Shown: positions 1-4,330 of the stretch, in pieces
How the letters are laid out: each line of letters begins with the position of its first letter
Numbering within the stretch: position 1 is the first letter of the stretch
Origin: an uncultured Planctomycetaceae bacterium
GTDB lineage: Bacteria > Planctomycetota > Planctomycetia > Planctomycetales > Planctomycetaceae
DNA length: 6,510 nt
Assembly (NCBI GenBank): GCA_937952455.1
Contig: CALFYU010000154.1
Location: 1 to 6,510, forward strand
Reading direction: 5' to 3'
The notes under the pieces: generated by a model
Databases searched by the model: none
What the model was told of the DNA's origin: nothing
Seen by the model: the letters and a program-made list of their open reading frames with translations, nothing else
Translations under genes and position numbers: made by a program

Positions 1-2
1 AG

Positions 3-188
3 TTGGGTGATGCGTATGACAGGTTTGGCTGGGTCGTCTAGTGGATTGAGGCGGGGATCGCTGCGCTTGCGGTATCGGGTTATGACGCAACCAGCAACAA
101 AAAGCTGATCGAGCGGCTGCAGGAAAAACTGAAAAACCACAAGTCGCCACCGGGCGAGTTGCGGCCGGAACGTGCGGAATCGCCTTAA
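3..188 (+). CDS. 3' end of an unrecognised gene, with an in-frame TAG
   Basis: The frame beginning at base 3 reads as plausible coding sequence up to a TAA at 186-188, but it contains a TAG at 39-41. After the TAG come 48 sense codons giving a charged, lysine- and glutamate-rich tail with an amphipathic stretch (KKLIERLQEKLKNH) and a proline-containing end. No ATG, GTG or TTG occurs in this frame between the TAG and the TAA, so the segment is not a convincing small gene on its own. It could be the C-terminus of a gene entering from the left that carries a nonsense mutation, a frameshift or a sequence error. Alternatively, the true gene ends at 41 and the rest is chance. The other two frames look non-coding. 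I do not recognise the protein. Confidence 0.3.
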
Positions 189-317
189 CGAGATAGTTTC
201 ACGAACACACACCCGCTGGTGATTCCGTGCTGTTGCCAACTTACGCCTTTTACAGTGGTTTTGAGGTGGCATGGCGCAAGGTCGCCGGTGGTTTCCCTGA
301 AGCATTCGACGATAGAC

Positions 318-1070
318 ATGGCTGGACATTCACACTGGGCGGGAATTAAGCACAAAAAAGGGATCGCCGACAAAAAACGGGGAGCCCTGTTCGGGAAGTT
401 GAGCCGCGCGATCATCGTGGCGGCTCAAAACGGCGGCGGCGACCCGGCGATGAACTTGGCGCTGCGGTACGCCATCGATCGCGCCCGCAAATCGAGCATG
501 CCCAAGGACAACATCGAGCGCGCCGTCAAAAAAGGCTGCGGCGATTTGGGCGGCGTGGTTTATACCGAGATCGTCTACGAGGGCTACGGCCCCGAAGGGG
601 TCGCCGTGCTGTGCGACGGATTGACGGACAACCGCAACCGCACCGCCGGTGAAGTTCGGAAGTGCTTCGAAGTCCACGGCGGCAATCTGGGCGCCACCGG
701 GTGCGTCGCCTGGATGTTTGAGCGGAAGGGGATGTTTTTGGTGCCGACGGAGAACGTGGACGAAGAGACGCTCTTCGAGGTGGCGATCGAAGCTGGTGCC
801 GACGACGTGAAAGCAGTCGGACCGGGATTTGAGATCACCTGCGCCCCCGAGGCGTTCGACGACGTCAATACGGCGCTCGAAGAGGCGAACATATCGACCG
901 AGATGTCGGAGATTACGCGTGTGGCGTCCAGCACGGTGGAACTCGATGTGGACGGCGGCCGCAAAGTGCTCAAGTTGATTGATGCGCTCGAGGAATTGGA
1001 AGACATCCAATCCGTCACTGCGAATTACGATATTCCCGACGACGTGATGGCCGAAGTCGTCAACGAATAG
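318..1070 (+). CDS. yebC: YebC/PmpR/TACO1 family translation factor (formerly called transcriptional regulator)
   Basis: This gives a 250-residue protein, the usual length for the family, matching YebC end to end. The N-terminus has the family signature (MAGHSHWAGIKHKKG, residues 1-15). It is followed by the basic RGALFGKLSR segment (21-30), the MPKDNIERAVKKG block (61-73), EGYGPEGVAVL (88-98), LTDNRNRTAGEVR (102-114), HGGNLG (120-125) and VAWMFERKG (130-138). The C-terminal ALEELEDIQSVTANYDIP (residues 223-240) is also typical. YebC proteins are cytoplasmic. They were long described as DNA-binding regulators; more recent work on bacterial YebC and mitochondrial TACO1 links them to translation of proline-rich stretches. 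The frame stays open upstream to 219, but that extension has no family similarity, so the ATG at 318 is chosen even though no clear Shine-Dalgarno precedes it. In many bacteria yebC sits beside ruvC; the next gene here is unrelated. Confidence 0.96.
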   Translation: MAGHSHWAGIKHKKGIADKKRGALFGKLSRAIIVAAQNGGGDPAMNLALRYAIDRARKSSMPKDNIERAVKKGCGDLGGVVYTEIVYEGYGPEGVAVLCDGLTDNRNRTAGEVRKCFEVHGGNLGATGCVAWMFERKGMFLVPTENVDEETLFEVAIEAGADDVKAVGPGFEITCAPEAFDDVNTALEEANISTEMSEITRVASSTVELDVDGGRKVLKLIDALEELEDIQSVTANYDIPDDVMAEVVNE

Positions 1071-1210
1071 CCGCGTGGAAATTAACCGGGATTGACGCCA
1101 AACAAGCGAAAGCGCCGGCTAAGTCATCGTGCGGCGTAATTCTTGTCGTTGGTGATAAGAGTCCTATTTGCCAAGACATTGCCGGAAAACCCAAGCCGGC
1201 CGGTTTGCGA

Positions 1211-2206
1211 ATGAACGTTCGACACATCCTGATGCTTCCGGCCATGTGGTTAACCGCGATCATTTCGGTGGTGCACGCCGCGGAACCGACGGCGTTGGGC
1301 GGAGGCGCGCTGGCTGGACAGCGGCCCCGCGTGATTGTCTCCACGGACATTGGCGGATCTGATCCCGATGATTTTCAGTCGATGGTACACCTGCTGTTCT
1401 ACGCGGACGTCCTGGATATCGAAGGCCTCGTCTCATCGCCGCCCCAACAGGGGCGGGCAAAGGATATCAACGAAGTCATCGACGCCTACGAATGCGACTA
1501 CCCAAGATTGCGGAGCCGCTCCGTACGCTTTCCCAGGCCCGCCTCGCTTCGCGCGATTGTTAAGCAAGGTGCTACGGACGCCGCGCCGCAACAAGGTTGG
1601 GACACCGCCACCGAAGGATCGCGTTGGATTGCCTCCCGGGCCAAAGAGAATGATCAGCGGCCGTTGTGGTTGCTTGTGTGGGGGAGTCTCACCGATGTTG
1701 CGCAGGCAATCCACGACAATCCTACAATCAAAGCCAAGATCCGCGTCTATTCGATCGGTTCCTGGAATACCTCACAGGATCGCGCTGCACGAGACTATTT
1801 ATTCAATAGTCATACAGATTTGTGGTGGATCGAAAGTGACGGGACATTTCGCGGCATGTATGTCGGCGGCGATCAGTCCGACGGCCTCGGGAATCGCAGC
1901 TTTGTCGACCGACATGTCAAAGGGCACGGGGCATTGGGGACGCTTTTCATCGACAAGAAGCGAGACATCAAGATGGGCGATACGCCATCGTTGTTGTATC
2001 TATTGCGCGGCGATTGGGATGATCCCCAATCACCGCACTGGGGTGGCGCGTACGTCAAGAACGGTCACGGCGCCAACTACTGGACCGATCACTCCGACAA
2101 GCAATTGGCCGAACGCCGGTATTCCGGAGCCAAGACCGTCAATCAATGGCGCCGGGATTTCCTGAAGGATTGGCAGAGTCGCTTGGACTGGACGCTAAAA
2201 GATTGA
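1211..2206 (+). CDS. Secreted DUF1593 / Sde182-type nucleoside-hydrolase-like protein
   Basis: This is a 331-residue protein with a Sec signal peptide: a short basic start (MNVRH), a hydrophobic core at about residues 6-21, and likely cleavage after A23 or A24 (VHA/AEP). The mature part begins with RVIVSTDIGGSDPDDFQSM (residues 40-58). Its Asp cluster (D46, D51, D53, D54) resembles the calcium-binding Asp motif of inosine-uridine nucleoside hydrolases. Further DUF1593 hallmarks are the LLVWGSLTDVAQA strand-helix (154-166) and KMGDTPSLLYLL (254-265), followed by a HWGGAYV segment (276-282). The family's founding member is a Saccharophagus protein described as cellulose-binding, so a role in periplasmic or extracellular glycoside or nucleoside hydrolysis is an inference, not shown. 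The protein ends soon after the hydrolase-like domain and lacks the Ig-like C-terminal domain of longer relatives. A TTG lies in frame at 1205; the ATG at 1211 gives the cleaner signal peptide. Neither has a clear ribosome site. Confidence 0.9.
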   Translation: MNVRHILMLPAMWLTAIISVVHAAEPTALGGGALAGQRPRVIVSTDIGGSDPDDFQSMVHLLFYADVLDIEGLVSSPPQQGRAKDINEVIDAYECDYPRLRSRSVRFPRPASLRAIVKQGATDAAPQQGWDTATEGSRWIASRAKENDQRPLWLLVWGSLTDVAQAIHDNPTIKAKIRVYSIGSWNTSQDRAARDYLFNSHTDLWWIESDGTFRGMYVGGDQSDGLGNRSFVDRHVKGHGALGTLFIDKKRDIKMGDTPSLLYLLRGDWDDPQSPHWGGAYVKNGHGANYWTDHSDKQLAERRYSGAKTVNQWRRDFLKDWQSRLDWTLKD

Positions 2207-2527
2207 CTCCACGTGGGCCAGCTGCGTTTTTCCGGCCGTTTTAAGCAGGTGTCGCGATCGTAGTGATGCGTCCACAAGGATCGGCGGAGCTTACGCATTT
2301 GTTACGCGGCCAATGCGCGTGGGCATCTGCCGATTCTGCTCAAGCGTCTTTCAAACGAGATTGCCGTTTCATTCTCTGGCCGGATTGGGCATAGTCGCTT
2401 GACGTGCAGCAACCGGCGCGAAAAGATCTAGTCTCCGAAAACGCCGCCGCAGCGCCGGCAGCTACACAGTCGCAGTCGCGACCGCACGAACGCCGTCGTT
2501 TTATCCAGCCAGCGAGGAGTCGCCCGC
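2207..2527 (+). other. Intergenic gap of 321 bases without a convincing gene
   Basis: I see no gene, RNA or clear terminator here. Just after the upstream stop lies the perfect palindrome CCACGTGG (2209-2216), then a T-run (GCGTTTTT) without a good stem in front of it. A good -35-like hexamer, TTGACG, sits at 2399-2404, but the best hexamer at 17-base spacing (AAAGAT, 2422-2427) matches the -10 consensus poorly, so a promoter is only suggested. An open frame running from 2404 into the next gene has a low-complexity Arg/Pro/Gly composition and is an overlap artefact. Confidence 0.5.
2514..2519 (+). promoter_or_regulatory. Strong Shine-Dalgarno site for the zinc-ribbon membrane protein
   Basis: GAGGAG lies eight bases before the ATG at 2528. 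It is the clearest ribosome site in the window and fixes that start codon. The other genes here have weak or no such site. Confidence 0.75.
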
Positions 2528-3496
2528 ATGTCGATCGAATTTCACTGTCCCCACTGCGACAAGTATCTCAAGACCAAGGAGGACAAGGTGGGCCGTGTGG
2601 CGGATTGCCCCGGGTGCGGGCAGAAGATCACGGTCCCCGAAATATCCGACTTTCGGTATCAGGAAACGGACGCGGCGCTGGACGGCCCGATCGACTACGG
2701 CGAGGTGGAAGTCGTTGCGGACGAAACGCAAATCTGCCCGATGTGCGGCGCGGAAATCAAGGCGGCAGCGGTCAAGTGCCGATTTTGCGGCGAGGAATTC
2801 GGCCGCGCGGCGATGGCGGCCGACGGTGAAATCCACCCGACTGTCTTCGATATCGGCGAGGTGATGTCGACGTCGTGGAGTATTTTTAAGGCGAATATGG
2901 GGGCCTGCGTCGGGGCCGTCTTCGTGGTCGGCATGCTCAACGGGTTTGTCCAACAGATCGTCGGAGGCGTTCAAGCGGTGATTGTCGGTGATCAACCCGG
3001 CAATCAAATGGGGTTATTCATTCTGGTGAATATCGTCGGGTTTGTAATCACGTTCACGTTTCAAACGTGGCTCACCCTGGGGCAGATGATCCTCTTTTTG
3101 AACGTCGCCCGCGGACGAGAGTCGAATATCGGGCAAGTCTTCACCGGAGGTCCGGTGTTGCTCAACGGCCTGGGTACGCAGCTACTGTACAGCATCATCG
3201 TGACCCTGGGGACCCTGCTGTTGATCATTCCCGGCGTCATCTTTGCGTTGATGTTCAGCCAAAGTCTGTTATTGGTTGTCGATCGCGAAATGTCGGTGAT
3301 GGACGCCCTGCAAACGTCCCGGGAGATCACCTACGGTAACAAGGCGAGCTTGTTGGTTCTCTATTTGGCCGGTTTTGGGTTGTTTATCGTCGGTCTGCTT
3401 GCCTGCTGCATCGGGGCGTTGTTTACCGGCAGTTACGTGACCTTGATGTTGATTGTCGCCTATCTGCAGATGACGGGCCAACGCGTAGCCGCCTGA
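2528..3496 (+). CDS. Double zinc-ribbon, multi-pass membrane protein (DUF975 / GPDPase-membrane-domain-like)
   Basis: This 322-residue protein has a cytosolic-looking N-terminus and a membrane C-terminus. The first zinc ribbon has C7-x2-C10 and C27-x2-C30, a type very common in planctomycete proteins. An acidic linker (about 41-68) leads to a second ribbon with C70-x2-C73 and C84-x2-C87. From about residue 120 it is hydrophobic, with likely helices near 124-147, 161-191, 215-250 (probably two), 273-297 and 299-316. The segment LLLIIPGVIFALMF (230-243) followed by VVDREMSVMDALQTSREITYGNK (250-272) matches the pattern (helix-breaking IPG, then D-x-ALxxSxxxTxGNK) seen in DUF975/YciC-like and glycerophosphodiester phosphodiesterase membrane domains. 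No catalytic phosphodiesterase domain is present. Its function is unknown; a structural or sensing role in the membrane is only a guess. The start is fixed by GAGGAG at 2514. The small membrane protein gene begins 69 bases downstream. Confidence 0.85.
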   Translation: MSIEFHCPHCDKYLKTKEDKVGRVADCPGCGQKITVPEISDFRYQETDAALDGPIDYGEVEVVADETQICPMCGAEIKAAAVKCRFCGEEFGRAAMAADGEIHPTVFDIGEVMSTSWSIFKANMGACVGAVFVVGMLNGFVQQIVGGVQAVIVGDQPGNQMGLFILVNIVGFVITFTFQTWLTLGQMILFLNVARGRESNIGQVFTGGPVLLNGLGTQLLYSIIVTLGTLLLIIPGVIFALMFSQSLLLVVDREMSVMDALQTSREITYGNKASLLVLYLAGFGLFIVGLLACCIGALFTGSYVTLMLIVAYLQMTGQRVAA

Positions 3497-3522
3497 GCTT
3501 TTGGCGACCAAGCATGTAGAAT
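3493..3522 (+). promoter_or_regulatory. Possible promoter ahead of the small membrane protein gene
   Basis: TAGAAT at 3517-3522 matches the sigma-70 -10 consensus at five of six bases. The best upstream partner is CTGAGC at 3493-3498 (three of six) at 18-base spacing, overlapping the stop codon of the preceding gene. Transcription would begin around 3529, leaving a leader of roughly 37 bases. The weak -35 keeps this tentative; the gene may instead be read through from 2528. Confidence 0.28.
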
Positions 3523-3565
3523 TTCACCTGCGAGCACCATCACGTTTTTTAAGGGCGCCTCCCCG

Positions 3566-4069
3566 ATGACCTCAAAAGATGTCGGTGGCACCGGCTGCAA
3601 ATGGGGTCTGCTGATCGCCCTGTGGGGGGGCGGTCTCTACGGCGCTTTGCGGATTACGGAGCTACCCGGCAATTGGGGACACGGGATCTGCGGGCCATGG
3701 GGGTGCGGTCCGAGGCTGCAGGCGTTGGTGGCCTGTCACCTGTTTTGGCTGGTGTTGCTGATTCCGGCGGGCGTTGTCGTCGGTCAGGCACTTGAGGTCT
3801 CGCACGTGCGACTTGCCGGGACGCTGCTAGTCGGCATGGGAGCCTTGGCCGTCATCGCCGTCGCCGTTTATGAAGGGGTGACGTGGCTGCCGGCAACGCC
3901 CCATCCGGAGTATTACGGACAGCGGATCTTGTTCACGATCGCCATGCTGGTCGATGTGCCGATCGCGCAGACGCTGCTGCTGGGCTTATTCTTTCGCCGC
4001 CGAGCCACCGTTCGCGAGCGCCGCAGCGAAGAGCCGATAGAGCAGGCCGTAGTCCGCGGCCAAAGCTAA
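3566..4069 (+). CDS. Small four-helix membrane protein of unknown function, with a Cys/His-containing loop
   Basis: This is a 167-residue protein with four likely transmembrane helices at about 12-29, 52-74, 82-103 and 120-143, and a basic, charged tail (RRRATVRERR, 144-153) that by the positive-inside rule should be cytoplasmic. Between helices 1 and 2 is a Gly/Cys-rich loop, GNWGHGICGPWGCGP (35-49), with H39, C42 and C47. C57-H58 follow at the start of helix 2. These residues could bind a metal or haem or form a disulfide, but no named motif fits. I do not recognise the family. The ATG at 3566 is preceded by TAAGGG (3550-3555), a partial ribosome site about ten bases away. It lies 69 bases after the zinc-ribbon membrane gene and could share its transcript. 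The stop codon is followed within ten bases by the REPIN-like repeat. Confidence 0.78.
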   Translation: MTSKDVGGTGCKWGLLIALWGGGLYGALRITELPGNWGHGICGPWGCGPRLQALVACHLFWLVLLIPAGVVVGQALEVSHVRLAGTLLVGMGALAVIAVAVYEGVTWLPATPHPEYYGQRILFTIAMLVDVPIAQTLLLGLFFRRRATVRERRSEEPIEQAVVRGQS

Positions 4070-4078
4070 AAAATGGGG

Positions 4079-4152
4079 GGTGCCATTGGCTTTGCCAGTG
4101 CTTCGTAGGTGAATCCACCATTCGCGCATACACTGGCAAAGCCAGTGGCACC
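4079..4152. repeat. REPIN-like element: two inverted palindromic units around a 30-base spacer
   Basis: The arms 4079-4100 and 4131-4152 are inverted repeats of 22 bases with one mismatch (T4086 against G4145, which would still pair as G-U in RNA). Each arm is also a palindrome by itself. The right unit reads CACTGGC-AAA-GCCAGTG (4131-4147), a perfect seven-base stem with a three-base loop. The left unit is CATTGGC-TTT-GCCAGTG (4084-4100), with one G-U pair. The spacer holds a further small stem, GGTG-AATC-CACC (4108-4119). Two palindromic REP-type units facing each other across a short spacer is the architecture of REPINs, non-autonomous elements moved by TnpA-REP (RAYT) enzymes. No such enzyme is in the window. 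The element could also stabilise or end the transcript of the gene stopping at 4069, but the loop is long and no T-run follows. Confidence 0.72.
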
Positions 4153-4178
4153 GGCCGCGAAGTTTTATGCAGCTTTCT

Positions 4179-4213
4179 CCTCAAGCCTCGGGCCTCACGC
4201 CTCAAGCCTTGTA
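4179..4213. repeat. Degenerate heptamer tandem repeat, CCTCAAG-type
   Basis: Five consecutive seven-base units share the start CCT: CCTCAAG, CCTCGGG, CCTCACG, CCTCAAG and CCTTGTA. The first four keep CCTC exactly and vary only in the last three bases; the fifth is decayed. Units 1 and 4 are identical. The array lies between the REPIN-like element and the promoter of the large membrane protein gene. It is too short to encode anything and does not lie in a credible gene. Confidence 0.6.
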
Positions 4214-4223
4214 TCCGGCCTGC

Positions 4224-4252
4224 TTGTTGTTCGCCGTTTTGTGGCTTACAAT
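4224..4252 (+). promoter_or_regulatory. Probable sigma-70-type promoter for the large membrane protein gene
   Basis: TTGTTG (4224-4229) and TACAAT (4247-4252) are separated by exactly 17 bases. The -10 matches the consensus at five of six positions and the -35 at three, including the important TTG. Transcription would begin near 4259 and leave a leader of about 70 bases before the ATG at 4331. It is the best-spaced promoter candidate in the window, but it rests on consensus matching alone. Confidence 0.42.
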
Positions 4253-4277
4253 CGCACTTCCTCTTAGACTCCCGCCG

Positions 4278-4298
4278 GTGCCGTCACTTAGACGGCGC
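4278..4298 (+). other. Leader hairpin upstream of the large membrane protein gene
   Basis: GCCGTC (4280-4285) and GACGGC (4291-4296) form a perfect six-base stem with a five-base loop, extendable by a G-U and a G-C pair to 4278-4298. It lies within the predicted leader, about 30 bases before the start codon. No T-run follows at once, so it is not an intrinsic terminator. A pyrimidine stretch (TTCCCTCCTTT) comes after it. No known riboswitch is recognised. Confidence 0.35.
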
Positions 4299-4330
4299 GT
4301 TCCCTCCTTTCGCGCGAAGTGCCAGCCGCC

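Noticed and set aside
219..317. N-terminal extension of YebC by 33 residues
   Set aside because: The frame is open, but YebC proteins begin at the MAGHS motif; the extension is Cys-rich, has no family similarity and would exceed the usual length.
330..1010. Open frame of 226 codons on the minus strand within yebC
   Set aside because: It is antisense to a well-conserved gene, rich in His/Arg/Ala, and a by-product of GC-rich codon use.
1143..1170. Promoter (TTGTCG, 16 bases, TATTTG) for the DUF1593 gene
   Set aside because: The -10 matches at only three of six bases; too weak to list as a feature.
2399..2427. Promoter (TTGACG, 17 bases, AAAGAT) for the zinc-ribbon membrane protein
   Set aside because: Good -35, but the -10 matches at only three of six bases; mentioned only in the intergenic entry.
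3541..3550. T-run (GTTTTTT) between the two small membrane-protein genes as a terminator
   Set aside because: No stable GC-rich stem immediately precedes it.
4079..4152. The palindrome pair as an intrinsic terminator or as a CRISPR remnant
   Set aside because: The spacer loop is 30 bases and no T-run follows, so it is a poor terminator; there are only two inverted, not direct, repeats, so it is not CRISPR.
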